A stretch of 36,395 bases of DNA from positions 1-36,395 of the forward strand of contig CAJWDT010000009.1 in assembly GCA_913031395.1 (NCBI GenBank), in the 5' to 3' direction. Positions 8,747 through 17,671 of the stretch are shown here, piece by piece. Position 1 is the first letter of the stretch, and the number at the start of each line of letters is the position of its first letter. The notes beneath the pieces were generated by a model. That model did no database searches, was not told the DNA's origin, and saw only the letters and a program-made list of their open reading frames with translations. The DNA is from an uncultured Gammaproteobacteria bacterium. Lineage in GTDB: Bacteria; Pseudomonadota; Gammaproteobacteria; Magnimaribacterales; Magnimaribacteraceae. The position numbers and the translations under genes are program-made.

Positions 8747-8864
8747 TTACTTTCTCCATTCATAATTAAAAGTGAGACGATATTATCACGCAAAAGCCAA
8801 AAAAAGAACATTTTTTGGGCAAAAAAATATGATTTATCTATTTGAAGTTCTATAAAGGTGCAAA

Positions 8865-8881
8865 TGCACTATTAAAGTGCA
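8865..8881. promoter_or_regulatory. NtrC-box-like palindrome upstream of glnII
   Basis: TGCACTATTAAAGTGCA is a perfect palindrome with six-base arms and a five-base centre, matching the known NtrC pattern TGCAC(C/T)-N5-(A/G)GTGCA. A further half-site GGTGCA lies at 8857-8862, giving three half-sites in 25 bases. It is 119-135 bases upstream of the glnII ATG, a typical enhancer distance, and overlaps the last two codons and stop of the DUF1249 gene. There is no T-run after it on either strand, so it is not a terminator. Confidence 0.65.
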
Positions 8882-9327
8882 TTTTTAAGAATACTTAAAC
8901 CATGCTTCTTTGTGTGGGTTAGAAATTCCTCCAAGAAAAAATTCCATTGAAATTTTTCATCTTTACTGAGCATACTTTTGTTAGGGTATTTATTTCTAAG
9001 CCAGAATTGTTTTTTCCCATTAAATTTTCTTACTTCAGCCATTTTTGCATCATGATAAATAAAGATCTCAATTTCAGTATCTTGAATTAATGAAAAAGAT
9101 TTAGATTTCTTTATCGCTATAATTGATGTGTGAGAAGAAAGTCTGCTACAGGAAATGTAGATGTCAGAACTCAAAGGACCTTCAGGAATAAGATAATGGA
9201 TCTGACTTTCAGCTTTATCAATTGGGAAGAAATTAACAAGTTTTTGATAGTTCCTTTCGTACAGACGAAGGAGTTGGTTGAGACCTCTCTGACTGTTTCT
9301 GCGCTTGATCGCCTTATTCTTTATCAT
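8872..9327 (-). CDS. DUF1249 (YqiB-like) protein
   Basis: A 151-residue cytoplasmic protein that I assign to DUF1249 from its C-terminal half: IFIYHDAKMAEV, then RNKYPNKSM and KDEKFQWNFFLEEFL resemble the YqiB segments YHDAMVAEV, YPNK and DEKHQINQFLADWL. The N-terminal NQLLRLYERNYQKLVNFFP also fits the YqiB start. The family has no established function. It overlaps the glycosylase gene upstream by 14 bases and ends inside the NtrC-box-like palindrome. It is the last member of the ubiA-led minus-strand chain, unless that chain reads through into glnII. Confidence 0.82.
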   Translation of the reverse strand: MIKNKAIKRRNSQRGLNQLLRLYERNYQKLVNFFPIDKAESQIHYLIPEGPLSSDIYISCSRLSSHTSIIAIKKSKSFSLIQDTEIEIFIYHDAKMAEVRKFNGKKQFWLRNKYPNKSMLSKDEKFQWNFFLEEFLTHTKKHGLSILKNAL

Positions 9328-9940
9328 AAGTAGACCACAATATTAACGCAGCTACGGTTCTATAGGGAGACCAAGGTTCTGACATTTTCTCTATTGTCAA
9401 ATAATCAGGTCTAGCTTCAAGATTCTTTAGCCTCTGAATGGCTACGATTAATCCCAGATCTGAGGCAGGCCATCCATCTAATCTTTTTAAGCATGCCATC
9501 AAGTAACATTGTGCTGTCCATTCTCCTATGCCTCGAACTTTAATTAATTCTTTTATCACTTCGGCATCTTCTTTTTTTGCAAGGCCATTGAGATCTAATT
9601 CTTTATTTTCAATCAAAGAAGCAATGCCACAACAGTAGTCAATCTTTTGTTTACTTAATCCGGCCTCTTTAAACTTTTCTATATCAGTTTGAAGGAATAC
9701 TTTAGGCTTAAAAGGTTTGACAAGAGCTTTAACTCTTCCAAAAATTGCATTCGCAGAAGCAACCGATAGTTGTTGTTCTACTATCAAGCCAATTAAACCC
9801 TCAAAGCCTTCTTTTTTATTAAAGGGGTTAATTTGATAATTCTTTTCTTCTAGAATTTTTTTGAATTGAGGTTCTTTTTCTGCAAGAAAAGCATAACCCT
9901 CTTGAAGAGTCTCTTTGTTGAGAACTTTAAATTCTTTCAT
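9314..9940 (-). CDS. AlkA/MAG-type DNA-3-methyladenine glycosylase
   Basis: A 208-residue HhH-GPD DNA glycosylase expected to excise alkylated purines. The helix-hairpin-helix is IKVRGIGEWTAQCYLM near residues 132-147, and the catalytic Asp is in the ASDLGL stretch about 18 residues later. The N-terminal part has GLIGLIVEQQLSVASANAI, the conserved helix of this family (IxxQQxS). It lacks the FeS cysteines of MutY/Nth and the N-terminal extra domain of E. coli AlkA, so it resembles the compact Mag-like form. It overlaps both neighbours by 14 bases, which implies co-transcription. Confidence 0.88.
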   Translation of the reverse strand: MKEFKVLNKETLQEGYAFLAEKEPQFKKILEEKNYQINPFNKKEGFEGLIGLIVEQQLSVASANAIFGRVKALVKPFKPKVFLQTDIEKFKEAGLSKQKIDYCCGIASLIENKELDLNGLAKKEDAEVIKELIKVRGIGEWTAQCYLMACLKRLDGWPASDLGLIVAIQRLKNLEARPDYLTIEKMSEPWSPYRTVAALILWSTYDKE

Positions 9941-11090
9941 ATAACTCTGACATTACTTCTTTTTTGAATGGAAGAAGCACCTTTCTGTCTTGGTTGTACT
10001 CAAGAATATGAGCCCTTTCTTTTTCTAAGAAGTCGTCAATAGCTTCTTTGAATCTTATATCCTTGATCCAATGAGCAGAATAAGTCTCTATGGGACAAAA
10101 GCCTCTCTTAATTTTATGCTCTCCTTGTACCCCGGGATCAAACGATTCAAGCCCATTCTCAATACAAAATTCTATACCTTGATAATAACAAGTTTCAAAA
10201 TGAAGAGAGTCGTATTCTTCTAAACAACCCCAATAGCGTCCATATAGCTTTTTATCATCATAAAAATTTAAAGCTCCAGCTACAAAATTTCCATTTTTAT
10301 TTTCTGCTAGCACCAGCATGATTGACTCAGGGATGACTTGAATAATTGTTTTGAAAAAATCAAAATTTAAATATCCTCTCATTCCTCTCTTTAGGTATGT
10401 AACTTGATAAAATTGATAGAATATTTCCATCATTTCAACTGTTATTTCGCTGCCTTTTATTCTAGATAAGGTAACGTCTTGTTGTAATATTTTACCTCGT
10501 TCTTTTTTTATATTCTTTCTTTGCCTTGAAGTCATATCTTCTAAGAACATATCAAAATTTCTGTAATTATTATTGAACCAGTGAAATGAATAACTGGTTC
10601 TTAAGCTAAAGTCTTCCTGTGAAAACTGATTAATTTCCTCTTTCTCTGCAAGTAAAATATGAACACTAGAGAACTTTTGATCTTCCGAGAGTTTTTTAAG
10701 CGATTCGCTAATTTTATTTACTATGACTTCTTTCTTGCTGTTATTGGAAAATAATATTCTTGGTCCTGTTGCAGGAGTAAATGGAATGGAACTAACTAGC
10801 TTAGGATAATATTCAAGTCCGTTTCGGTAATATGCGTCTGCCCAAGACCAATCAAATATAAATTCTCCTTGAGAATCTGTTTTTATGTATAAGGGCATTA
10901 CCGCAATAACTTTTTCTTTTTCAGTGACTATTGCGTGTAAAGGCTGCCAACCTTGATCTGAAGAAACGCATTTTGTAATTTCTAGACATTTTAAAAATTC
11001 ATATTTCAAGAATGGGTAAGCATTATTAAATGTACCATCCCAATCTTCTTTAGAAATATCTTCTATAGAATTTAAGAACTCTACCTTCAC
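9927..11090 (-). CDS. DUF482/COG3146 GNAT-like protein
   Basis: A 387-residue protein of the DUF482 family, related to FemAB/GNAT acyltransferases and often labelled peptidoglycan recognition or biosynthesis without proof. Recognisable parts are FLKYEFLKCLE near the N-terminus, FTPATGPR, the RQRKNIKKER basic segment, and the C-terminal GLESFDPGVQGEHKIKRGFCP typical of the family. The open frame runs 16 codons further upstream, but the GTG at 11090 has AGGAG seven bases before it and overlaps the ubiA stop as GTGA, so I choose it. It has no signal peptide or membrane span. Confidence 0.82.
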   Translation of the reverse strand: MKVEFLNSIEDISKEDWDGTFNNAYPFLKYEFLKCLEITKCVSSDQGWQPLHAIVTEKEKVIAVMPLYIKTDSQGEFIFDWSWADAYYRNGLEYYPKLVSSIPFTPATGPRILFSNNSKKEVIVNKISESLKKLSEDQKFSSVHILLAEKEEINQFSQEDFSLRTSYSFHWFNNNYRNFDMFLEDMTSRQRKNIKKERGKILQQDVTLSRIKGSEITVEMMEIFYQFYQVTYLKRGMRGYLNFDFFKTIIQVIPESIMLVLAENKNGNFVAGALNFYDDKKLYGRYWGCLEEYDSLHFETCYYQGIEFCIENGLESFDPGVQGEHKIKRGFCPIETYSAHWIKDIRFKEAIDDFLEKERAHILEYNQDRKVLLPFKKEVMSELYERI

Positions 11091-11947
11091 AAAGAAACTC
11101 CTGTTATGGAGCCAATTAAAATAGCTAATCCTAACCAATTATTATTTTTAAAGGCCTTAAGGCATTTTTCTGTGTCTTCTTCCTTAATCAGAAAAACTTG
11201 ATAGGTGGCTAAGAATAGGCCGATGGAAGCAAATAGATAAAAACTAATATGAAAATTTAACTGATAGGCAACTGCAAGAAGGATCAGCAAAGAAATAAGG
11301 TGGAATGAATAAAAAAAGAATATAACCTTATCTCCAAAAATAATGGCAGAAGAGTTTATTCCTATGCCAAGATCATCTGCTTTATCGCAAAGTGCGTAAG
11401 CTGTATCGTAGGCCAAAATCCAAAAAAAACACGAGGTAAATAGCAATAGGGCAATTCCTGTTACCTCATTTATCTCTGCAGAAGAGACCATAATAATGCC
11501 CCAAGAAAATGCTAACCCTAAGAATACCTGAGGTATTGAAAAAAACCTTTTGCTAAGTGGATAAATAGTAGCAAGCACTAATCCCACAAGTGACATATAG
11601 AAGGTAAGTAAATTCATCCAAAATAATAGAGTCGCTGAAATCGTTATCAAAACGAAAAATAATATTAATGCCTCTCTTTTACTTACTGCTCCGGTAACTA
11701 AGGGTCTATTTTTTGTTCTCGTAACAGAGACATCAAAGTCTTTATCGAAGTAATCATTTATTACACAACCTGCTGAACGCATTAAAAAAGTGCCTAAAAT
11801 AAATAGGAACATTAGAAACGGATCAGGATTGCCATTTGTTAATATAAAAAAAGAGGATAATGTTGGCCATAGTAATAAGGCAGTTCCTATTGGTTTATCT
11901 GCTCTCATGAGCTGAAATAAACTAAAAAATTTGCTTCTTTTTAACAT
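11087..11947 (-). CDS. ubiA: UbiA, 4-hydroxybenzoate polyprenyltransferase
   Basis: Integral membrane prenyltransferase that attaches the polyprenyl tail to 4-hydroxybenzoate in ubiquinone synthesis. In 286 residues it shows RADKPIGTALLLWPTL near the N-terminus, the first Asp-rich motif NDYFDKDFD (about 64-72) and the second YALCDKADD (about 184-192), with eight to nine hydrophobic segments between and after. It heads a tightly overlapping minus-strand chain and is divergent from the rubredoxin gene. No ubiC lies beside it. Confidence 0.94.
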   Translation of the reverse strand: MLKRSKFFSLFQLMRADKPIGTALLLWPTLSSFFILTNGNPDPFLMFLFILGTFLMRSAGCVINDYFDKDFDVSVTRTKNRPLVTGAVSKREALILFFVLITISATLLFWMNLLTFYMSLVGLVLATIYPLSKRFFSIPQVFLGLAFSWGIIMVSSAEINEVTGIALLLFTSCFFWILAYDTAYALCDKADDLGIGINSSAIIFGDKVIFFFYSFHLISLLILLAVAYQLNFHISFYLFASIGLFLATYQVFLIKEEDTEKCLKAFKNNNWLGLAILIGSITGVSL

Positions 11948-11990
11948 TGTTAATTATTACTTAGTGGGAAGAGTGATACTTTAGTCTAAG

Positions 11991-12019
11991 TTCAGAATAA
12001 AGTTGAGTTAGAATATATT
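11991..12019 (+). promoter_or_regulatory. possible promoter for the rubredoxin gene
   Basis: TTCAGA at 11991-11996 and TATATT at 12014-12019 are 17 bases apart and point toward the rubredoxin start at 12041. Both boxes are imperfect (four and five of six matches). Confidence 0.35.
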
Positions 12020-12040
12020 TTTTTGAATAAGGAGTATGCA

Positions 12041-12208
12041 TTGAAAAAGTGGGAGTGTATTGTTTGTGGGCTTATCTATGATGAAGAAGAGGGTTGGCCT
12101 GATGATGGTATTGAACCAGGTACTAAGTGGGAAGATGTTCCCGAGGACTGGATTTGTCCAGACTGTGGTGTTGGTAAGGAAGATTTTGAAATGGTAGAGA
12201 TAGATTAA
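12041..12208 (+). CDS. rubredoxin
   Basis: A 55-residue one-iron electron carrier. Two CxxC-type pairs, CIVCG near residues 6-9 and CPDCG near 39-42, supply the four cysteine ligands, and the aromatic/acidic pattern of [16 protein letters not shown] is typical. The frame is open to a TTG at 12023, but the TTG at 12041 follows AAGGAG with a six-base spacer and gives the normal rubredoxin length, so it is the likely start. A partner reductase or alkane hydroxylase is not in the window. The symporter gene begins three bases after the stop. Confidence 0.95.
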   Translation: MKKWECIVCGLIYDEEEGWPDDGIEPGTKWEDVPEDWICPDCGVGKEDFEMVEID

Positions 12209-12211
12209 ATT

Positions 12212-13474
12212 ATGAGCCTTACTTCTAGAATTATTATGGCTATGGTTTTAGCCATGACAGGAGGAATATTTCTCAAGTTTATAAATGATTCTGGTTATCT
12301 AGGAGAAATTGGTCAATTAATTCTAATTACCTTTTTTACCGAAGGCCTGTTAGATGTAGTAGGGCAGATATTTATTGCCTCATTAAGACTTGTCATTGTC
12401 CCATTAGTTTTTTTCTCCCTTGTTTGTGGAGTTGTTTCTATATCTTCAACTTCAAGGATAGGATCAATAAGTGTAAAGACTTTATCTTTATATCTATTGA
12501 CCACTGCAATAGCCATTTCGATAGCTCTTTCTTTTGCTTTATTTTTTCAGCCGGGCATCGGAATAGATCTAGCCTTGCCTACGGCTTTTGAATCAACAGC
12601 AGCACCTTCTTTAAAAGAGGTTCTGATCAATATATTTCCAACAAATCCTATTGCCGCTATGGCAGAGGGTAATATGCTCCAAATCATTGTATTTTCTCTT
12701 CTTTTTGGAATTGCGCTAAAAAGCTTAGGTACAGCAGGAGACTCTCTAAAGAATTCTTTTGAAGTTATCAATAATGTAATATTGAGTCTTGTCAGAATGC
12801 TAATTGAGCTTGCTCCTTATGGCATATTTGCCCTGCTTTTTTCTCTTTTTGCAGTTCAAGGCTTTGGCATGATAGGAGATTTGGCCAAATACTTCTTTCT
12901 GCTTATTTTTGTTTTAATTTTTCATGCGTTTATCACTTACGGCAGCCTTCTATATCTTTTAACTCAGCTAAGCCCTTTTAAGTTTTTCATGAAAGTAAGG
13001 TCTTTAGCTGTCTTTGCTTTCAGTACTTCATCAAGCAGTGCAACAATGCCGATAACACTAGATACAGTTAAAAATAAACTCGGTGTCAATTCATCTGTTG
13101 GTTCTTTTACTGTTCCTTTGGGGGCTACGATAAATATGGATGGAACTGCAATTATGCAAGGTATAGCCACTGTATTTATATCTCAAGCTTATAATATAGA
13201 CCTTTCTATGGTTGACTATTTAATGGTCATACTCACCGCTACACTAGCTTCAATCGGAACAGCGGGAGTCCCTGGTGTTGGGTTAATTATGCTAGCTATG
13301 GTCCTAGAGCAAGTAGGCCTTCCCGTAGAAGGAATAGCTTTAATTATAGGCGTTGACAGGCTTCTTGATATGACAAGAACTGCAGTAAACGTGTGTGGTG
13401 ACGCTATGGTTTCTTGTGTTGTGGCAAAATCTGAAGATGAATTTGATTTAGAGACTTTTGATTCAAAAAATTAA
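12212..13474 (+). CDS. dicarboxylate/amino acid:cation symporter (DAACS family)
   Basis: A 420-residue inner-membrane transporter of the GltP/DctA family, taking up glutamate, aspartate or C4-dicarboxylates with H+ or Na+. The re-entrant serine-rich loop is FSTSSSSATMP (about 271-281), NMDGT is at 308-312, a GTAGVPGVG hairpin follows, and the substrate-binding DRLLDMTRTAVNVCGD helix is near the C-terminus. The Arg in DMTRT suggests an acidic substrate. Eight hydrophobic helices are present. The ATG at 12212 has only a weak purine-rich ribosome site and may be coupled to rubredoxin translation. Confidence 0.9.
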   Translation: MSLTSRIIMAMVLAMTGGIFLKFINDSGYLGEIGQLILITFFTEGLLDVVGQIFIASLRLVIVPLVFFSLVCGVVSISSTSRIGSISVKTLSLYLLTTAIAISIALSFALFFQPGIGIDLALPTAFESTAAPSLKEVLINIFPTNPIAAMAEGNMLQIIVFSLLFGIALKSLGTAGDSLKNSFEVINNVILSLVRMLIELAPYGIFALLFSLFAVQGFGMIGDLAKYFFLLIFVLIFHAFITYGSLLYLLTQLSPFKFFMKVRSLAVFAFSTSSSSATMPITLDTVKNKLGVNSSVGSFTVPLGATINMDGTAIMQGIATVFISQAYNIDLSMVDYLMVILTATLASIGTAGVPGVGLIMLAMVLEQVGLPVEGIALIIGVDRLLDMTRTAVNVCGDAMVSCVVAKSEDEFDLETFDSKN

Positions 13475-13499
13475 TATTTTAATTAAACGTCTATTCCGT

Positions 13500-13505
13500 T
13501 AGAAT
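13500..13505 (+). promoter_or_regulatory. possible -10 box for hppA
   Basis: TAGAAT followed by TTCGCGC lies 43 bases before the hppA ATG, in the 74-base gap after the symporter. The -10 plus GCGC pattern is like that of hisB and rpsU here. The -35 at a 17-base spacer is poor (TTTTAA). An alternative -10 is TATAAG at 13516-13521. Confidence 0.35.
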
Positions 13506-13548
13506 TTCGCGCTTATATAAGTAATTCCAGTATTTTTGAGGAGAAAAA

Positions 13549-15555
13549 ATGTTAGAAAGTTATCTTGCAATACCGCCACTATTAGGCGTATTGGGTTTAT
13601 TAGTTGCTTTAGGTATTTACATAGTTGTCACAAGATTTCCAGAAGGCGATGAAAAAGTAAAAAAAATAGGTGATCAAATTCATCTAGGTGCAATGACCTT
13701 TATGAAAACTGAGTATACATATCTCAGTATTTTCGCTCTTGTAGTCATAGTTTTAGTTTGGTTTTCTCTTGGCGAAGCAACAGCAATCGCGGTACTGGCC
13801 GGTGCACTGTCCTCCTCTATAGCAGGTTGGATAGGAATGTATTCAGCAACAAAAGCCAATGTTAGAACTGCAACTGCAGCACAACAATCAGGTGCAGAAT
13901 CAGCATTATCTGTTGCATTTTATGGCGGATCTATAATGGGTCTTTGTGTTGCATCTCTAGGTTTGATTGGTTTAGGTAGTATGTTCTATATTCTCAGCGG
14001 AGACGCTCATTCTATTGAAGGCTTTGCAATGGGTGCTTCTATCGTTGCTCTTTTCTCAAGAGTAGGTGGAGGTATCTATACTAAAAGTGCAGATGTAGGA
14101 GCTGATTTAGTTGGTAAACTTGAAGCCGGGATACCTGAAGATGATCCCAGAAATCCTGGAGTAATAGCTGACAATGTTGGGGACAATGTTGGGGATATAG
14201 CCGGAATGGGTTCAGATATTTTTGAATCATATTGTGGATCAATGGTAGCTTGTATTGCGATTGCATCAACTTACCTTATTACATCTGAATTTTCTCAAGC
14301 ACAAAAAGATGGCATGATGTTTCTTCCGCTTGCCCTAGCTTCTATAGGCTTAATTGCTTCAATTTTAGGAATTATAATTGTTAGATTATTCTCCAAGTCT
14401 TCACCTGCAAATGCTATGAGATGGGGAACAATGGGTGCACCTTTGATTTTTGTTATCGCTGCTTATTTCTTAACAAATGCTTTGGTTGGAGCTAATGGTT
14501 TAGATGTATGGCTTGCCGTTGTATGCGGCTCTGTTGGTGGTATAGCTATAGGCTTAATTACTGAATATTACACAGGCTCAACTCCTGTAGTTAAAATTGC
14601 GGAATCTGGCCAAACTGGCTCAGCAACTGTAATGATTACAGGTCTCTCTGTGGGCATGCAATCAGTTGTGCTACCTGTTGCTTGTATTATTGTGATTATT
14701 TATTTATCAACTGAACTTACAGGCCTGTATGGAGTTGGTATAGCAGCAGTTGGGATGTTATCAACTGTAGGTATTACCATGGCAATTGATGCTTATGGCC
14801 CTGTAGCTGACAATGCTGGCGGTATAGCAGAAATGGCAGGTATGCCCCCTGAAACTAGAGTTATTACTGATGAGCTTGATGAACAAGGCAATACTACTGC
14901 AGCTATAGGTAAAGGTTTTGCAATAGGAGCAGCTGCGTTGGCTGCACTTGCGATCATCTCAGCTTTTGTTTCTACTGTTTCCGCTAATAGGGTTGAGCCT
15001 TTAGAACTTCTTTTATCTGATCCGGTTGTTTTGATCGGAGTCTTTATTGGAGGAGCCATACCATTCCTAATAGCTTCAATAACTATGACAGCCGTTGGCG
15101 ATGCTGCTTTTGAAATGATTAATGAAATCAGAAGGCAGTTCAAAGAAATCCCTGGATTATTAGAAGGTACTGCTGAGCCAGACACTGAAAAATGTGTTGA
15201 TATCGCAACAGCTGCAGCACTTAAAAAAATGTTACTTCCTGGAATCATTGCTGTTTCTGCTCCCCCATTAGTGGGACTAGGGATAGGTGCTGAAGCCCTT
15301 GGAGGCATGCTAGCCGGAGGTCTTTTAGTCTGCGTGCTAATGGCACTCTTTATGGCAAATGCTGGTGGAGCTTGGGATAACGCTAAAAAATATATTGAGA
15401 AAGGTAACTTAGGTGGAAAGGGAACAGAAACTCATGCTGCCGCTGTAGTTGGAGATACTGTGGGAGATCCGTTCAAGGACACTTCAGGCCCTTCAATGAA
15501 TATCTTGATCAACGTAATGGCTATTGTTAGTTTAGTTATTGCACCACTTCTTTAG
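13549..15555 (+). CDS. hppA: HppA, membrane ion-pumping pyrophosphatase
   Basis: Couples pyrophosphate hydrolysis to H+ or Na+ pumping across the inner membrane. The 668-residue protein has about 16 hydrophobic helices, the substrate signature DVGADLVGK with downstream DNVGDNVGD (about 182-215), and the C-terminal [15 protein letters not shown] loop. At the K+-dependence site it reads [10 protein letters not shown] (447-456), with A451 and G454 where K+-independent enzymes have Lys and Thr, so it is probably K+-dependent. H+ versus Na+ use cannot be settled by eye. A strong GAGGAG lies five bases before the ATG. Its 3' end overlaps a convergent gene by 20 bases. Confidence 0.96.
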   Translation: MLESYLAIPPLLGVLGLLVALGIYIVVTRFPEGDEKVKKIGDQIHLGAMTFMKTEYTYLSIFALVVIVLVWFSLGEATAIAVLAGALSSSIAGWIGMYSATKANVRTATAAQQSGAESALSVAFYGGSIMGLCVASLGLIGLGSMFYILSGDAHSIEGFAMGASIVALFSRVGGGIYTKSADVGADLVGKLEAGIPEDDPRNPGVIADNVGDNVGDIAGMGSDIFESYCGSMVACIAIASTYLITSEFSQAQKDGMMFLPLALASIGLIASILGIIIVRLFSKSSPANAMRWGTMGAPLIFVIAAYFLTNALVGANGLDVWLAVVCGSVGGIAIGLITEYYTGSTPVVKIAESGQTGSATVMITGLSVGMQSVVLPVACIIVIIYLSTELTGLYGVGIAAVGMLSTVGITMAIDAYGPVADNAGGIAEMAGMPPETRVITDELDEQGNTTAAIGKGFAIGAAALAALAIISAFVSTVSANRVEPLELLLSDPVVLIGVFIGGAIPFLIASITMTAVGDAAFEMINEIRRQFKEIPGLLEGTAEPDTEKCVDIATAAALKKMLLPGIIAVSAPPLVGLGIGAEALGGMLAGGLLVCVLMALFMANAGGAWDNAKKYIEKGNLGGKGTETHAAAVVGDTVGDPFKDTSGPSMNILINVMAIVSLVIAPLL

Positions 15556-15994
15556 TATTTAAAGACTTTCTCATAGTCTTATGAGGTATGCCCGTATCAG
15601 ATTTATACGGGCCTAACTCTTCATAGCCAAGGTTTTTATAGAAAATTATCGCCTTTTCTCTAGCATTGAGAATAATAAATTCTGCTCCTTTTGAAGAAGC
15701 ATAATTCTCTAATTGAAATACAATTTCTGAGCCTATTCCTTTTCTTTTGAAATTATCATCAACTGCCATATAGCGTATTTGCGCTTCTACACTTGAATTG
15801 AAATGGACCCTTCCGGAGGCTATGACTTTATTTTGGTCATCAACTCCCATTAAGTGAAAACTTTCGTCTTCAATAGAATCTGCTAAAGACTCTTTAGACA
15901 TGCCTAAAGGCTTTCTGAGAACCTCCCAACGAAATAATAGGTAGGCTTCCCATTCTTGATTAGTTTCTGGAGATTTTAGTAAGTAATTAGGCAT
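15536..15994 (-). CDS. GNAT-family N-acetyltransferase
   Basis: A 152-residue single-domain GNAT protein. The acetyl-CoA loop is KRKGIGSE (about 93-100) after the IRYMAVDD strand, and the C-terminal part has [21 protein letters not shown], the usual strand-helix pair. The N-terminal [17 protein letters not shown] resembles ElaA/YitI-like acetyltransferases, but the substrate is unknown. Its last 20 bases run antisense to the hppA 3' end. Confidence 0.85.
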   Translation of the reverse strand: MPNYLLKSPETNQEWEAYLLFRWEVLRKPLGMSKESLADSIEDESFHLMGVDDQNKVIASGRVHFNSSVEAQIRYMAVDDNFKRKGIGSEIVFQLENYASSKGAEFIILNAREKAIIFYKNLGYEELGPYKSDTGIPHKTMRKSLNTKEVVQ

Positions 15995-16023
15995 ATTTTA
16001 TATTTAGATTTTACAATGACTAT

Positions 16024-16746
16024 ATGGGGAAGCAGGATAATATCTATGAAGCCGGTAATTTAAGTGGTTTACCATTTACTTTCAATCAAGAAGTTGCAGA
16101 AGTTTTTGAGGATATGATTGATAGGTCTGTTCCAGGTTATAAGACGAGTTTGAATATCATTAGATATCTGAGCAAAAAATACTATCAAATTAATACAAAT
16201 TGTTACGATATTGGCTGTTCTCTTGGTGCATCAAGCGCTTCTATACTCGATGGTGCCAGCTCTCCCAAAGTCATAGCTATTGATAATTCTGAAGCAATGA
16301 TCGATGAATGCATGAGAAGGTTTAAATCCCAAATAGATTCAAAATTTATACAATTTAGGTCAGAAGATATCATGCAAAGTAAGCTTGAAAATGCTTCAGT
16401 TGTAGTCATTAATTATGTAATTCAGTTTTTGGATCTTGGACAAAGGGACGAACTTATTAAAAAGATTTACCACTCTTTAATTCCTGGAGGTATATTAATT
16501 TTATCTGAGAAAGTCCACTTTACTAATCGATTTGAAACAAATCGCATATACAAAACACATCATTCATTTAAGGCTTTGAATGGATATTCTGAGATGGAAA
16601 TTGCGGGAAAGAGAGACTCACTAGAAGGAGTCTTGATAACGGAAACGGAAAATGATCATCTCGAAAGAGCAATTAATTGTGGTTTTACTAGATCTGAAAA
16701 AATCCTTTCAAACCTTAACTTTAGAACATTTAAATTTATTAAATAA
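16024..16746 (+). CDS. cmoA: CmoA, carboxy-S-adenosylmethionine synthase
   Basis: Makes carboxy-SAM from SAM and prephenate for wobble-uridine modification. The 240-residue protein has FTFNQEVAEVFEDMIDRSVPGY near the N-terminus, the SAM-binding YDIGCSLGASS (about 61-71), AIDNSEAMI, and NGYSEMEIAGKRDSLEGV, all close to E. coli CmoA. It is followed one base later by cmoB, so the pathway pair is contiguous. Confidence 0.95.
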   Translation: MGKQDNIYEAGNLSGLPFTFNQEVAEVFEDMIDRSVPGYKTSLNIIRYLSKKYYQINTNCYDIGCSLGASSASILDGASSPKVIAIDNSEAMIDECMRRFKSQIDSKFIQFRSEDIMQSKLENASVVVINYVIQFLDLGQRDELIKKIYHSLIPGGILILSEKVHFTNRFETNRIYKTHHSFKALNGYSEMEIAGKRDSLEGVLITETENDHLERAINCGFTRSEKILSNLNFRTFKFIK

Positions 16747-16747
16747 A

Positions 16748-17671
16748 ATGTTTATTTCTAAAGAGATAGAAGAATTATCTATTGATTATTTATCTAAACC
16801 TTTTGGAGATAAGAAAGACAAAAGGGTAGAGCGATGGCTCGATCTATTAAATCAACTAAATACTCAAGCAGAGATAGTAAATCTTAAAGACGAAGTGAGG
16901 GTTGATCTCTCCACAATTGATATAGAAGAAATTGAATCAATATTTCTTGAATTTCTTCCCTGGCGAAAGGGACCTTTTCGCATTAATGATTTATTAATTG
17001 ACAGCGAGTGGAACTCAGATTTGAAGTGGAAACGATTACAAGCCTTGAAAGTTAATTTAAAAAATAAATCTATTCTTGATGTAGGGTCAGGAAATGGCTA
17101 TTACGCTTTTAGAATGTTAGGAATGGGAGCAAAGCAAGTTCTTTGCTTAGAACCAAATCTTGTGCATGTTTCTCAATTCACCGCGATAAACAAGCTCGTA
17201 GACTCAAAAAAAGTAAGAATGATTCCTGAGAGGCTGGAGTCTTCAGGCATAAAGCAAACTGAATTCGATTGTGTTTTTAGTATGGGTCTTTTGTATCATC
17301 AGAGAAACCCTCAAGAACATTTACAGAACCTAAAAGATTTCCTTAAGTCAGATGGCCAGATGATTATTGAGACAATTATCGCACCTGATTCTTATGGAAT
17401 AGCACTAGAGCCTGTCGATAGATACGCCTCTATGCCAAATGTTCATTTTGTTCATACTGATTTGGGTTGTAAATCAATGTTCGAAGATCTGAAATTAGAC
17501 CTAGTTTCAGAGTCTGACACTGTTCCGACAAGCCATCTTGAACAAAGGAAAACTAAGTGGATGCCATTTAAGTCATTTGAGTCTGCTCTTGATCAAGACA
17601 ACCAATCTTTAACAATAGAAGGTTATCCAGCACCTTCTAGAAAATTTTATCTACTAGAGCCTAAATTCTAA
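16748..17671 (+). CDS. cmoB: CmoB, tRNA U34 carboxymethyltransferase
   Basis: Transfers the carboxymethyl group of carboxy-SAM to 5-hydroxyuridine-34, giving cmo5U in tRNAs. The 307-residue protein has the Rossmann motif ILDVGSGNGYYAFRMLG, FSMGLLYHQRNPQEHL, DRYASMPNVHF and the C-terminal IEGYPAPSRK, all characteristic. The open frame extends upstream into cmoA, but homology begins at the ATG at 16748, one base past the cmoA stop. Its stop overlaps that of the convergent recG by four bases. Confidence 0.95.
   Translation: MFISKEIEELSIDYLSKPFGDKKDKRVERWLDLLNQLNTQAEIVNLKDEVRVDLSTIDIEEIESIFLEFLPWRKGPFRINDLLIDSEWNSDLKWKRLQALKVNLKNKSILDVGSGNGYYAFRMLGMGAKQVLCLEPNLVHVSQFTAINKLVDSKKVRMIPERLESSGIKQTEFDCVFSMGLLYHQRNPQEHLQNLKDFLKSDGQMIIETIIAPDSYGIALEPVDRYASMPNVHFVHTDLGCKSMFEDLKLDLVSESDTVPTSHLEQRKTKWMPFKSFESALDQDNQSLTIEGYPAPSRKFYLLEPKF

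Noticed and set aside
8865-8881. The palindrome as a terminator of the DUF1249 gene
   Set aside because: The six-base arms overlap the stop codon and are followed on the minus strand by ATTTGCACC, not a T-run; the match to an NtrC site is much better.
14793-15308. A long open frame antisense to hppA (171 codons)
   Set aside because: It lies fully inside a strongly conserved gene, its product is low-complexity Ala/Ile/Pro/Ser, and it has no ribosome site. It is a shadow of the hppA codon pattern.
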